From NCBI RefSeq assembly GCF_011065895.1, contig NZ_JAALCR010000003.1:186001-250000 (forward strand): 64,000 bases of DNA. Reading direction: 5' to 3'. The notes beneath the pieces were generated by a model. The model saw only the letters and a list, made by a program, of their open reading frames with translations. It was not told the DNA's origin and ran no database searches. Positions 20,164 to 31,253 of the stretch are shown here, in pieces (positions within the stretch are counted from its first letter, which is position 1; the number at the start of each line of letters is the position of its first letter). Source of the stretch: Paludisphaera rhizosphaerae. GTDB taxonomy: Bacteria > Planctomycetota > Planctomycetia > Isosphaerales > Isosphaeraceae. The translations under genes were made by a program, and so were the position numbers.

Positions 20164-21140
20164 CGCAGCAGGAGGTAGGTCCGAGCCGCCGACGCCCAGA
20201 AAAAGGCGAACGCCCAGGCCTCCCACGTCAGCTTCATCAACGCGACCCAGGGACTGGGCCCGGATTCCCAACGCATTCCCGTCGCGCCAGGGTTTGACAG
20301 TCCAATCCCGACGCCCCACTCGCCCAGGCTGAATGCGGATCGCAGGAAAAGCTCGAATGCCGCCAGCCCGACGGAGCCAAGGGCCCAGCCGACGGCCAGC
20401 GCCGTCGCCAGCGTCAGGGGCCGGTGGTTGACGTAACCGTAGCAGCGGCCGATCGCCTCCACGGCCGTCTCCGACTCCGCGGCCACCGCCGCATGGATCA
20501 GCGGCCAGGATGCGACCATCTCCAGCAACAACACGGCTGAGAAAAGACCCAGGACCAGCGCGGCCAGGGCCGTCGCCTTGCCGAGCACGGCCGACATCAG
20601 GCCCAACATCAGCACGATCAACAGAGGATGAAGCGGCGCGGCGATCACGCTCGGCGCGCGTCGGAAGGCGAACGCCAGGCTGGCGGCGACGCCCGGCCTT
20701 TCCCCCGTCGCGGCTTCGGCCAGCTCCATGTGGGCGAGAGCGCCGCCGACCACTCCCATGACCGCGAGCGTCCAGACCAGTTGCAGCAGAGTCGGCACGA
20801 TGGACGCGGTTCGAGCAAAGAGATGCACCAGCGGCCCGACGAGCAGGTGGACCGGCTCGGCCATCATCATGGCCGCTCTGAGTGCAACGTCCGAGAGATC
20901 CGACGGCCCGCGGAGGGGAACGCCGATGTGGCCGCCCCAATCTCCCCAGATCGGAAGCGGCGCCGCGCCGGGAGCCAACCGATCGAGAGCCGAGGCTCCC
21001 AAACCCAGGGCGATGAGCCCAACGGCCGAAATCAGGATCTTGCGGAGATCCCAGGCCGACGGCACGGCGCGGGCCAGGCGGAGCCAGTCTCGGAGACCCA
21101 CGCGATCAGGTCGGGACGGTTGAATCGGCTGCTCGGGCAT
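20112..21140 (-). CDS. conserved membrane protein of unknown function
   Basis: 342 residues with six or more hydrophobic helices (ILISAVGLIALGLGASAL, LLQLVWTLAVMGVVGGALAHM, PLLIVLMLGLMSAVLG, LVLGLFSAVLLLEMVASWPLI, LATALAVGWALGSVGLAAF, WEAWAFAFFWASAARTYLLL). I do not recognise a named family. The pattern 'RCYGYVNHRPL' followed by a helix resembles planctomycete YIP1/DUF-type membrane proteins of similar size, but no function can be given. It starts 13 bases after the mannose-6-phosphate isomerase stop and is surely co-transcribed with it. Its last 17 codons overlap the 3' end of the convergent glycosyltransferase. Confidence 0.78.
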   Translation of the reverse strand: MPEQPIQPSRPDRVGLRDWLRLARAVPSAWDLRKILISAVGLIALGLGASALDRLAPGAAPLPIWGDWGGHIGVPLRGPSDLSDVALRAAMMMAEPVHLLVGPLVHLFARTASIVPTLLQLVWTLAVMGVVGGALAHMELAEAATGERPGVAASLAFAFRRAPSVIAAPLHPLLIVLMLGLMSAVLGKATALAALVLGLFSAVLLLEMVASWPLIHAAVAAESETAVEAIGRCYGYVNHRPLTLATALAVGWALGSVGLAAFELFLRSAFSLGEWGVGIGLSNPGATGMRWESGPSPWVALMKLTWEAWAFAFFWASAARTYLLLRQDLDDIPAWGSAAARR

Positions 21141-21153
21141 CGGTCAAATTCAC

Positions 21154-22149
21154 TCAGGGCTGCTGACAGGCCAGAACCACGGCCCGGTCGACGGGGTAGA
21201 TCATCGTCGGGCCGATCGACGCCGGCAAGAGGACGGTCTGCCCCTTGCGGAACGGCCGATCGCCACGGGCCGACCGGACGCGGATCTCCCCTTCCAGGAC
21301 CATGAGGATCGTGAATCGATCGTCGTCGCCGATCTCGCTGGGCGCTTCGAGCGTCCACCGCTCGAGTTCGAAGTAGTCGCAGATGGCCAGCGGCTCGCGG
21401 ACGACGCCGTCTTCCATCACGTACGGCCTCGGCACAATCGGATCGACGGGCCCTCGGTCGAAGTCGATGCAACGCATCGCCTGCTCGACGTGCAATTGGC
21501 GCGGTCGCCCCGCCGCGTCGACGCGATTCCAGTCGAAGACCCGGAAGGTGGCGTTGGACATCTGCTGGATCTCCGCCAGCAAGACCCCAGCGCCGATGGC
21601 GTGGACGGTCCCGGCGTGAACCATGATGCAGTCGCCCGGCTTGGGCTCGATTCGATGCAAGAGCCGCTCGACGTCGCCGGTCTTGATCCCCTCCTCCAGC
21701 ATCTCCCGCGTGACGCCCAGCTTGAGACCGGCGTAGATCGATGCGCCGGGGTCGACGGCGAGCACCACCCAGGCTTCAGTCTTGCCGTTGTCGCCGACCA
21801 ACTCCTTCCCCAGGGCGTCGTCGGGATGGACCTGGACGGAGAGGTTTTCGCGGGCGTCGAGAAACTTCACGAGCAGCGGGAACTGCTTGATCGAGGGGGA
21901 GCCGGGGCCGAACAACTCGATGCGACGATGGAAGATCAACTCGCGAAGCGTCGTGCCGGACAGCGGGCCTTCGGAGACGATGCTGACGTCGTCGTCGTGG
22001 TCGGCCAGCTCCCAGCTTTCGGCGTAGTCGTTCCCCTCGCCGATCGGCTTGCCCAGCACGGTCCCTAGCTTTCGACCTCCCCAGACCAGTTGGCGCGAGA
22101 TCGGCCAGAAAACGAGCGGCTCCAGGGGGATCGACTGCATGGCGAGCAT
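21154..22149 (-). CDS. manA: mannose-6-phosphate isomerase, class I (type I PMI)
   Basis: 331 residues, the length of the short Gram-positive-type ManA. The N-terminus LVFWPISRQLVWGGRKLG is typical. Zinc ligands are in SVQVHPDD (Gln, His), KTEAWVVLA (Glu) and VHAGTVHAIGAG (His). The cupin core continues EIQQMSNATFRVFDWNRVD, containing the conserved catalytic Arg-Asp/Asn stretch. The reaction is mannose 6-phosphate to fructose 6-phosphate, feeding GDP-mannose and exopolysaccharide synthesis. Two near starts exist (22149 or 22140); the first is used. It heads a two-gene unit with the membrane protein, next to a glycosyltransferase. Confidence 0.9.
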   Translation of the reverse strand: MLAMQSIPLEPLVFWPISRQLVWGGRKLGTVLGKPIGEGNDYAESWELADHDDDVSIVSEGPLSGTTLRELIFHRRIELFGPGSPSIKQFPLLVKFLDARENLSVQVHPDDALGKELVGDNGKTEAWVVLAVDPGASIYAGLKLGVTREMLEEGIKTGDVERLLHRIEPKPGDCIMVHAGTVHAIGAGVLLAEIQQMSNATFRVFDWNRVDAAGRPRQLHVEQAMRCIDFDRGPVDPIVPRPYVMEDGVVREPLAICDYFELERWTLEAPSEIGDDDRFTILMVLEGEIRVRSARGDRPFRKGQTVLLPASIGPTMIYPVDRAVVLACQQP

Positions 22150-22437
22150 CCTTCTTCGCGGAATCGACGTTCCTCATCAGCGGTCAGCCATTTGTAACGT
22201 CGCGACCGACGGCCGTCCACCGCCGCCGTCCCGGCCTGGCGTTTCCGACGGCTTGCTGTTAGACTTGTGGCCACAGGAACGCCCCCGCGCGCCCGGTCGT
22301 CCCCGTGAGACCGCCGCGCGGCGCCGCCCGCCAAGGGCTCCGGCCTCGGGACTGGCCGCAGCAGCCCGCGTCTCCTCCGCGTCGAGAAGTCGCCCCGCCC
22401 CTCATGCGGCGGGCCCACCCCCGTTGGTCCACGTCCA

Positions 22438-23457
22438 ATGCCCAGCGATCGCGATCTCTTCGTCGAAGAGCAATCGATGGTGACGATGAGCTTCGGCGAG
22501 CACCTTGAGGAGCTGCGCGTGCGGCTCATCCTGGCGCTGGCCGGCCTCATGGTCGGCGTTCTGATCGTCTTCGTCCCGCCGCTCGATATCGGCAAGCGGG
22601 TCATGGAGAAGATGGAGTCGCCCGCCAAAAACGCTCTGACCGCCTTCTACGCCAGCGAGTACGAGAAGAAGGCCGAGGCCGCCCGGCAAGCCCAGGAGGT
22701 CTCGCCCGAGGTTCAGGCCCAGGTGCCGGCCGAGTCCTTCATCGCCGCCATCGCCAAGCTCGCCCCCGACCTGAAGCTGCCCGACGTCGAGGCGGTGAAG
22801 GGCCAACTCCTGGAATTCCCGATCCGCTACAAGCTGGCGGACGTCATCGGCCTGAGCGAGAAGTCGGTCTACCAGATCGACAACTCGCTGATCTCGCTGG
22901 GGCCGCTGGAGACGATCACGATCTACTTCCTGGTCTGCTTGGTCTCCGGCCTGGTGCTGGCGAGCCCCTGGGTCTTCTACCAGATCTGGGCGTTCATCGC
23001 GGCCGGGTTGTATCGCCACGAACGCCATTACGTGATGCGGTTCCTGCCCGTCTCGCTGGGACTGTTCGTCTCGGGCATTCTCCTCTGCTTCTTCTTCGTT
23101 CTGCCGCTGACCCTGGCGTTCTTGCTGGATTTCAACGTCTGGCTGGGCGTCGCGCCGACGTTGCGGCTGAGCGAGTGGATGAGCTTCGCCACGATCCTGC
23201 CGCTGGTCTTCGGCGTGGCCTTCCAAACGCCGCTCGTCATGCTATTCCTCCAGCGCATCGGGATCTTCACGGTCGACGACTTCCGAGCCAAGCGGAAGTT
23301 CGCGATCCTCATCATCACGATCGCCGCCGCCGTGCTCACCCCCGGTCAGGACCCGATCAGCATGACCCTCCTGGCCGTGCCGATGATCCTGCTCTACGAG
23401 CTGGGCATCATCCTGATCGCCCGCGGCGGCAAGGCCGGCCTGCCCGCCCAGGCTTGA
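22438..23457 (+). CDS. tatC: twin-arginine translocase subunit TatC with enlarged first periplasmic loop
   Basis: 339 residues against about 250 for typical TatC. The family signature MSFGEHLEELRVRL is present near residue 17, with helix 1 at about 28-48. The usual 40-residue loop is replaced by about 110 residues (KRVMEKMESPAKNALTAFYA ... SVYQIDNSLISLGPLETI), rich in Lys, Glu and Ala. Helices 2-6 then follow with ASPWVFYQIWAFIAAGLYRHE, GVAFQTPLVMLF and the Ala-rich helix AAAVLTPGQDP that ends the fold. TatC recognises twin-arginine signal peptides and exports folded proteins. No tatA/B gene is adjacent. The start at 22438 is taken; 22477 is an alternative. A terminator hairpin follows. Confidence 0.92.
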   Translation: MPSDRDLFVEEQSMVTMSFGEHLEELRVRLILALAGLMVGVLIVFVPPLDIGKRVMEKMESPAKNALTAFYASEYEKKAEAARQAQEVSPEVQAQVPAESFIAAIAKLAPDLKLPDVEAVKGQLLEFPIRYKLADVIGLSEKSVYQIDNSLISLGPLETITIYFLVCLVSGLVLASPWVFYQIWAFIAAGLYRHERHYVMRFLPVSLGLFVSGILLCFFFVLPLTLAFLLDFNVWLGVAPTLRLSEWMSFATILPLVFGVAFQTPLVMLFLQRIGIFTVDDFRAKRKFAILIITIAAAVLTPGQDPISMTLLAVPMILLYELGIILIARGGKAGLPAQA

Positions 23458-23511
23458 GAATCCCCCTCCCGACGAACCGTCTCGATCCGGATCGGGTGCG
23501 TCGCCACGGAG

Positions 23512-23543
23512 AACGGTCTCCCCTCCTTGTGGGGGAGACCGTT
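23512..23543 (+). terminator. hairpin terminator after tatC
   Basis: Perfect 12-bp stem AACGGTCTCCCC (23512-23523) and GGGGAGACCGTT (23532-23543) with an 8-base loop, 55 bases after the tatC stop. Confidence 0.6.
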
Positions 23544-23720
23544 CAGGCCGTCCTTTGGCCAGGGCGTGCCTGCTTCGTTGCATCGGCCATCCATCAATTC
23601 GGGTTGTGAGTAAACTCTACTCAGCGGGAGTCTTTACGTAGGCGTTGATTTGGCAGTCGAGAGCGATTGCATGAACGTTGCCGACCAGACACACGGCGAC
23701 TTCGCGGCTGTCGCCGATCG

Positions 23721-23744
23721 CATGCCCACGCTTGCGTGGGCATG
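23721..23744. repeat. REP-like palindrome
   Basis: CATGCCCACGC-TT-GCGTGGGCATG, a perfect 11-bp inverted repeat with a 2-base loop. Its compactness and isolation from any gene end suggest a REP-like dispersed palindrome rather than a terminator. Only one copy is in this window. Confidence 0.5.
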
Positions 23745-23800
23745 GCACCCAGCCTGGCGCTCGGGCCGGTGGAATTGCGAGCGCGCGTCGCGTATCTTGC

Positions 23801-24097
23801 CGAACGAAGCCAGGACGCCCACCACGCGAAACGTCTTATCCAATCAATGTTTACGCCTGATCTCCGAGATACCGTCTGACTACGATCGAACCCAAACGCG
23901 AAGCCAATGTCGGGAAGGACGTCTCTTTGTCGACAAGGCTCGGTTGCTCTGGGTGCAACGGTGTAAGAGAGAGTGGGAACCTCGAAAAGCACGCGAACGA
24001 AGCCACGCGGAACCACAAGCGCAATCCATTATAAATCAAAGACTTCCAGCGACATTCGACGGGAACTTCCAATGCGATCGAACCCAAATTCGAAGCC
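23801..24097 (+). repeat. cluster of CGAACGAAGCC-type words (island 1)
   Basis: CGAACGAAGCC occurs at 23801-23811 and 23994-24004. A longer related 23-mer (CGATCGAACCCAAA, two variable bases, CGAAGCC) occurs at 23883-23905 and 24075-24097, differing at two positions. The same 11-base word, with G or C at position 9, recurs on both strands at 56242-56552. Confidence 0.7.
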
Positions 24098-24250
24098 GTC
24101 GACGAGGCAATCGTCCCGCGTCGTCAGCCCCAGGCAGAAACCCGTTCGGCTTGCAGGGCCGGCGGTTGCGTCCTAGACTTGACGCGCCCGTGCGGGCGCT
24201 TCTCGGTTAGTCGGATTTCTCCTCTCGGAGCGCCTTTAACGGTGGTCGCG

Positions 24251-25558
<1,308 letters not shown>

Positions 25559-25595
25559 TCGCCAGCCCCCTGCCCCGATCCCAAGGACCCCCGCC

Positions 25596-26825
25596 GTGCC
25601 CGCCTCCCCCAAGTACGTGATCGTGATCCCCGACGGCGCGGCCGACGAGCCGTTCGAGGCCCTCGGCGGTAAGACGGCCCTCCAGGCGGCGAACCTCCCG
25701 GCGATGGACCGCGTGGCCTCGGAGGGGATCGTGGGTCGCTCGCGGAACGTCGCCGATCGCTTCCTGCCCGGCAGCGACGTCGCCACCCTCAGCCTCTTCG
25801 GCTACGACTCGGAGAAGTACTACACCGGCCGCGCCCCGCTGGAAGCCGCCGCGATGGGCGTCACGCTCGGCCCCGACGATTGGGCCGTGCGCTGCAACCT
25901 GATGACGATCGCCGACGGCCGCCTGTCCGACTTCACCGCCGGGCACATCACCAGCGAGGAGGGGGGCTCGATCATGGCGACCCTCCAGCAGGAGTTGGGT
26001 CGGCCGGACGTCGAGTTCCACGCGGGCGTCAGCTACCGCAATCTGATGATCTATCGCGGCAAGCCCGGCGCGACCGTCTTCACCAGGGAAACGAAGACCG
26101 TTCCGCCTCACGACCACCCCGACGAGCCGGCCGCGAACTACCTCCCCAAAGGACCCGGCGCCGACCTGCTCATCGACCTGATGAAGCGGGCCGAGCCGAT
26201 CCTGGCGAACCACCCGGTCAACCTCGCGCGGATCGCCCAGGGGAAGAAGCCCGCCAGCGCCATCTGGCTCTGGGGCCAGGGCGAGGCCCCGCACATGCCG
26301 CCGTTTCGCGAGCTGCACGGCCTCAAGGGGGCGATCATCTCGGCCGTCGACCTGGTGCGCGGCGTCGGCGTGCTGGCCGGCTGGGACCGAATCGACGTCC
26401 CGACCGCCACCGGCTACCTGGACACGGATTACGTCGCCAAGGGGAAGGCCGGGATCGAGGCCCTCCGCGACCACGACGTCGTCTGCGTCCACATCGAGGC
26501 CCCCGACGAGGCCAGCCACGAAGGCCGCGCCGATGCCAAGGTCGAGGCCCTCGAACGCATCGACGGCGACATCGTGGCCCCGATCGTCGACGCTCTCAAG
26601 TCGTACGAGCAGTGGCGGATCTTGATCTCCCCCGACCACTCCACCCTGCTCCGCACCCGGGCCCATGACCGGGCCCCCGTCGCCTGGACGATCGCCGGGA
26701 CGAACATCCCCGCCAGCGGCCTCCGCTACGACGAACAGCACGCCCTCGACGGCGGCGGCGCGTTCTTCGACCAGGGCTGGCGGCTGATGGAGAAGTTCCT
26801 CGACCTGAAGTGGTCCGGCCGCTGA
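25596..26825 (+). CDS. apgM: ApgM-type (COG3635) phosphoglycerate mutase-like protein, possible homoserine kinase analogue
   Basis: 409 residues from GTG 25596. The alkaline-phosphatase-fold start KYVIVIPDGAADEPFEALGG carries the metal-binding Asp. The nucleophile region is LPGSDVATLSLFGYD. Other metal ligands lie in CVHIEAPDEASHEGR and LISPDHSTLLRTRAHD. This is the archaeal-type, cofactor-independent phosphoglycerate mutase family. In several bacteria, members of this family that sit beside hom or thrC have been proposed to act as non-orthologous homoserine kinase. Here it directly follows homoserine dehydrogenase, which favours that role over glycolysis, though sequence alone does not decide. 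A hairpin and then repeat copy 2 follow. Confidence 0.88.
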   Translation: MPASPKYVIVIPDGAADEPFEALGGKTALQAANLPAMDRVASEGIVGRSRNVADRFLPGSDVATLSLFGYDSEKYYTGRAPLEAAAMGVTLGPDDWAVRCNLMTIADGRLSDFTAGHITSEEGGSIMATLQQELGRPDVEFHAGVSYRNLMIYRGKPGATVFTRETKTVPPHDHPDEPAANYLPKGPGADLLIDLMKRAEPILANHPVNLARIAQGKKPASAIWLWGQGEAPHMPPFRELHGLKGAIISAVDLVRGVGVLAGWDRIDVPTATGYLDTDYVAKGKAGIEALRDHDVVCVHIEAPDEASHEGRADAKVEALERIDGDIVAPIVDALKSYEQWRILISPDHSTLLRTRAHDRAPVAWTIAGTNIPASGLRYDEQHALDGGGAFFDQGWRLMEKFLDLKWSGR

Positions 26826-26838
26826 TCCCTCGAAACCT

Positions 26839-26857
26839 GTCCCAAAAGTGCTGGGAC
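26839..26857 (+). terminator. small hairpin after apgM
   Basis: GTCCCA/TGGGAC stem with a 7-base loop, 13 bases after the stop and upstream of repeat copy 2, whose own hairpins could also stop transcription from both sides. Confidence 0.4.
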
Positions 26858-26867
26858 GGGGCGACAA

Positions 26868-27024
26868 ACGGCCTTCCCCCCTCGCGGGGGAAGGTGGCCC
26901 GCAGGGCCGGATGAGGGGGGATCGGCGTTGCTATGAGAACCAACCGCCGGATGCGTCTGCGACGGCGGTCGTCCCCCTCATCTGACCGCTGCGCGGTCTG
27001 TCTTCCCCCTCGAGGGGGGAAGAC
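26868..27024 (+). repeat. dispersed multi-hairpin repeat, copy 2
   Basis: 157 bp with the same hairpin order as copy 1 (5715-5872). It has a left arm GATGAGGGGG (26910-26919), a 53-bp interior (26920-26972) and a right arm CCCCCTCATC (26973-26982), followed by GACCGC-TGC-GCGGTC and the closing CTTCCCCCT/AGGGGGGAAG hairpin. The interior is the reverse complement of copy 1's interior (about 40 of 53 positions by hand, no gaps). It lies between two convergent genes. Confidence 0.9.
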
Positions 27025-27058
27025 CCTCGAATTGCACCTTCGCTTATGCGACGGCTTC

Positions 27059-28327
27059 TCAAACACCCCTCCAGGGACCCGTGACGAAGTCGCCTTCGAA
27101 CATGGTGGCCGCCACGGGCTCTTCCGATTCCAGCAGCAGGAGATACGGATCTTGCTCGTCGCGATCGGGAAGCGGGACGACGGCCAGGTCGGCGGACTTG
27201 CCGGGGCGGAGCGAGCCGGCGGTGGTCTCGGCGCGGAGGGCCCAGGCGCCGAACAGCGTCGCCATGGTCAGCAGCAGCTCGCCGGAGAGCGAGCCGTCGC
27301 GGGCGTGGAGGAACCGCATCTCGTCGAGGACGCTCAGCGACGGGCTCGACGCCAGGCTGTCCGTCCCCAGGCAGACGATCGCCCCGCGTTCCAACAGCGC
27401 CCGGTAGGGGTGGGCGTCGTGGCCGAACCGGGCGTTGGTCCTCGGGCAGAAGGCGACGGCCACGCGATGGCCGTTCGTCGAAGCCTCCGGCCGAAGCTGC
27501 CAGAAATCCTGAGGGTCGATGTACGTCCCGTGGGCGATCAGCCAGTCGGCGTCGCGGAGGTCCCCCTTGCGGATGTACTCCGACGGCCGCGAGCCGATCG
27601 GCTCCCACTCGTCGTCCCACGCGCCGAGGTCTTCGAGAAACCGCCGCAGGGGACCGTCGCGAGTCTCCAGGAGTTGGAGTTCCTCGGGCATCTCGGCCAG
27701 GTGGGTCGTCAACGGCAGCCGGCTCGACGCGGCGTTGTGGTAGAGCCAGCCCGCCGTGCTGTAAGGAGCGTGGGGGGAAAGCCCCGGGCGTGCGTTGGCG
27801 GCCACCTGCGCCTCGGGATTGATCGAGCCCAACCAGCGCCAGGCCGCATCATTCGTCTGCAGCCCTCGATGACGTTTCAGCCCGACGACCTCCGCGAAGA
27901 CCACCGCACGCGTCGGGGCCTTGGCGATCGCGTCCCAGCTCAGGCCGGCGGTCGTGATGTCGGCCACGGTCGTCGTCCCGGCGGCAATCGACGCGGCCAG
28001 GTTGCGGTCGACGGCCTCGCGGTAAGACTCGGGCGCGACGGAACGGCGGTGGGCCATCACCTTGGAGAGCCAGGCGACCTCGTTCTCAACGGCCCTGGGA
28101 TTCCGCCCTGCGTCGTCCGGCAGACCGGAAAGCTCCAGGTGGGTGTGCGCGTTGACCAGCCCGGGGATCACGGCGACGTCCCCCAGGTCGAGGTCGGCCT
28201 GCCGCTCGCTCGCCGGGCCGACCCAGGCGACTCGGCCGCCGTCGATCGCCACGACGCCGTCCTCGATCGGCGGCCGCTCGACGGGAAAAACGTACCGCGC
28301 CCGGAGGCTGAACGTCCCGCGTCTCAT
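27059..28327 (-). CDS. metal-dependent amidohydrolase, probable aminodeoxyfutalosine deaminase
   Basis: 422 residues from ATG 28327, overlapping the upstream stop by 4 bases (ATGA). The amidohydrolase metal site is clear: VIPGLVNAHTHLELSG (HxH), GLSPHAPYST and LTTHLAEMPEELQ (later His), and AIVCLGTDSLASSPSLSVLDEMR (the final Asp). The C-terminal beta-sandwich SLRPGKSADLAVVPL is typical of the cytosine deaminase/SAH deaminase branch. Being last in an operon that begins with mqnA and mqnC, it most likely deaminates 6-amino-6-deoxyfutalosine in the futalosine menaquinone route (MqnX-like). This is inference from context; SAH or guanine deaminase are alternatives. Its stop is 35 bases from repeat copy 2. 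Confidence 0.85.
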   Translation of the reverse strand: MRRGTFSLRARYVFPVERPPIEDGVVAIDGGRVAWVGPASERQADLDLGDVAVIPGLVNAHTHLELSGLPDDAGRNPRAVENEVAWLSKVMAHRRSVAPESYREAVDRNLAASIAAGTTTVADITTAGLSWDAIAKAPTRAVVFAEVVGLKRHRGLQTNDAAWRWLGSINPEAQVAANARPGLSPHAPYSTAGWLYHNAASSRLPLTTHLAEMPEELQLLETRDGPLRRFLEDLGAWDDEWEPIGSRPSEYIRKGDLRDADWLIAHGTYIDPQDFWQLRPEASTNGHRVAVAFCPRTNARFGHDAHPYRALLERGAIVCLGTDSLASSPSLSVLDEMRFLHARDGSLSGELLLTMATLFGAWALRAETTAGSLRPGKSADLAVVPLPDRDEQDPYLLLLESEEPVAATMFEGDFVTGPWRGV

Positions 28328-30464
28328 CCGGCCCCCTCGATCTTCGGACGGTCGAACCTCCAGAGATACAGGAAGAGAGCCGCCGCCGACGCCGCTGCAA
28401 CGATCACCCAGGGGAACTGGTAAAGACCATGCTCGGCGTCGCGATAGACGGCCCCCGCCGCCCCCATACGCTTGAGGAGCCCGACCCACGCCCCCAGCGC
28501 GACGGCGAAGCCGTTGTTCAGGGCGTGGAACAGCACGCCCGGCAAGAGGCTTCGGCTGCGGACGGCCAGCAGGCCCAGGAAGACGCCCAGGATCGCCGCG
28601 TTGAAGAACTGCTGGAAGAGACTCAGGAACACGTGAAGCAACGCGAACAGGAGCGCCGAGAGGACGATTGCCGAGTAGGGCCGCCTCCCCGTCTTCAGTC
28701 CCGACAGGATGAAGCCCCGGAACGCGACCTCTTCGCAGACGGCCGGCGTCAGGGCGAACAGCAGGACGGCCAGCAACAGCGGAGTCTCGCCCTGGAGGAG
28801 CGAGTTGAAGACGGCCTTGGTCGCGTCGGAGAGCGGGAAAGCCCATTCGACCAGCCGGCTCAACTCGGCCGTCAGCGGGTTCACCGCCACGGCCGTCGCG
28901 GCGGCCAGGGCGAAGTAGCGAGCGTCCGTCGAGCGGAGACGAAGAGTCCCCAGCGGGTCGGTGGTCAGCAAAAAGGCCATCGCGGTCGGCACGAGCAGGA
29001 TCAGCAGTTGGCCGATGGCCACCGCCCCCAGCCCGCTCGTCGAGCCGGCCGTCAAGGACGCCTGGGCGAACAACCACGAGGCCGTGATCACCAGCGCGAA
29101 GCAGAGCACCGCCTGCGAGGCCGACGGCCGAGGCCCCCGGTCGCGGATCGTCGCCTTGACCCACTGCACCAGGTTGAACCGCTCGGATTCACGGAACAGC
29201 ACCTCCTCATCCTGGAACTGCTCGACGGCCCAGCGCAACGCCAGCCAGGCGTAGATGACCGTCGGCACCAGCACGGGGATGAAGTAACGGAACCCCGTGG
29301 CGTAGTCGCCCACGATGAGCGCCCTCAGCAGGAGGGCCGCACCGGTCACGGGGACCAGGCTGTAGAAGGCGTTCAACTCGATGCCCGGCGTCATCGTCAG
29401 GAAGATCAGCGGCAGGCAGATCAGGTAGAGAGGGGTCATGTAATACTGCCCCTCCTTCATGCTGCGGGCCATCGCCGCGACCGCCAGGCAGACCGCGCTG
29501 AAGAAGGCGGCCAGCGGGATCAGCAGGACGATCATCCAGAGGGCCGACTGCAAGGTCGGCGGGGCGAGCGCCGCGGCGGCGCTGCTCGCCGAGTCTTCGC
29601 CGCCGAAACCGACGGCCCGCCGGGCCATCTGCAAGCCGGTGAGGCCCATGCTCAGCAGGTTCAACACGGCCGTCGTCACGCTGGCGGCGAGCACCGCCAG
29701 GAACTTGCCCAGGACGATCTCAGCGCGACCAGCGGGGCTGATGAGGAGGGTCTCCATGGTCCCCCGCTCCTTCTCGCCGGCGCAGAGGTCGACGGCCGGG
29801 TAGAAAGCTCCGGTGAGGGCCATGATGACCAGAAGGAAGGGGAAGATCCGCCCCCAGACGTTGCCGCCGATCTCCTGCCTCGTGGCCACGTCCTGCGGGA
29901 TGACGTCGATCGGCTTGGCGTAGCCTTCGGGCAGCTTGTCTTCCTTGCGGCGTTCCTCGACGATCCCGCCCTTCCAGCGGTCGAGAGCCTCGCGAAGACG
30001 GAGGTAGGTGATCTTGCTGGTCTCGTCGACGCTCTTGTAGTGGATCGGAATCGCCGCGTCGGCCCGGGCCTTGAATTGCTCCGGAAGGTCCGGCGGGATC
30101 ACCATCACGGCCGAGGCCAGGCCGTCGCGAACCGCTCGCCCTCGGACCGCGTCGTCGGCCCATTCGCCGGAGTCGGGGACGCGTTCAACCTCCAGGCGGG
30201 CGGCCTCGGCGGGACTGTCGAAGAGGGCCGGGTTGAAGCCCGTCCCCTCGGCGTTCAGCAGCGGGGGGTCTTTCGGCAAGCGGTCGGCGCCGACGATCAC
30301 CACCCGGCGCGGCTTCTCCTGCAAGGCGGCCGCGAACTGGAGCACCCCCGCGCCGATCAGGGGGTACAGCAGGATCGGAAAAACGACCACCATGAAGAGC
30401 GTGCGGCGGTCTCGGAGCTGGTCGAGCCCCTCGCGGACGAAGATCTGCCAGACGTTCGACCAGT

Positions 30465-30468
<4 letters not shown>
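28324..30468 (-). CDS. fusion of NatB-like ABC-2 permease and CPBP-family membrane protease
   Basis: 714 residues. Residues 1-430 form an ABC-2 permease: [34 protein letters not shown], a large extracytoplasmic domain with [16 protein letters not shown], then [24 protein letters not shown], the family hallmark, and further helices. After a linker, residues about 500-714 are a CPBP (Abi) domain with the motif [14 protein letters not shown], a second motif [21 protein letters not shown], and [10 protein letters not shown], which supply the Glu-Glu, His and His/Asn of this glutamic protease or prenyl-protein-protease-like family. The ATPase partner is the gene just upstream (4-base overlap). The fusion suggests coupled export and membrane proteolysis. 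Substrate unknown. Confidence 0.9.

Positions 30469-31249
<781 letters not shown>

Positions 31250-31253
<4 letters not shown>

Larger units (their letters stand above)
23458..24250. other. 793-bp non-coding region, lower GC, rich in short repeats
   Basis: It contains a terminator (23512-23543), a perfect CATGCCCACGC palindrome (23721-23744), a cluster of 11-base CGAACGAA(G/C)CC-type words (23801-24097), and a GCGCCCG-TG-CGGGCGC hairpin (24184-24199) just before the homoserine dehydrogenase start. The open frames here (for example 23650-24210 plus) have no family resemblance and unusual composition; I regard them as non-coding. Confidence 0.6.

Noticed and set aside
19972-20332. Tail of the glycosyltransferase frame after the C6 tract
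   Set aside because: Arg/Pro/Ser-rich nonsense running antisense through the conserved membrane gene; the family C-terminus lies in the -1 frame and stops at 20163.
24184-24199. GCGCCCG-TG-CGGGCGC hairpin as a threonine attenuator of hom
   Set aside because: There is no leader peptide rich in Thr/Ile and no competing stem, so attenuation cannot be supported.
23650-24210. 186-codon plus-strand frame in the pre-hom gap
   Set aside because: It consists of translated repeat words, has no ribosome-binding site, domain or conserved pattern, and overlaps palindromes.
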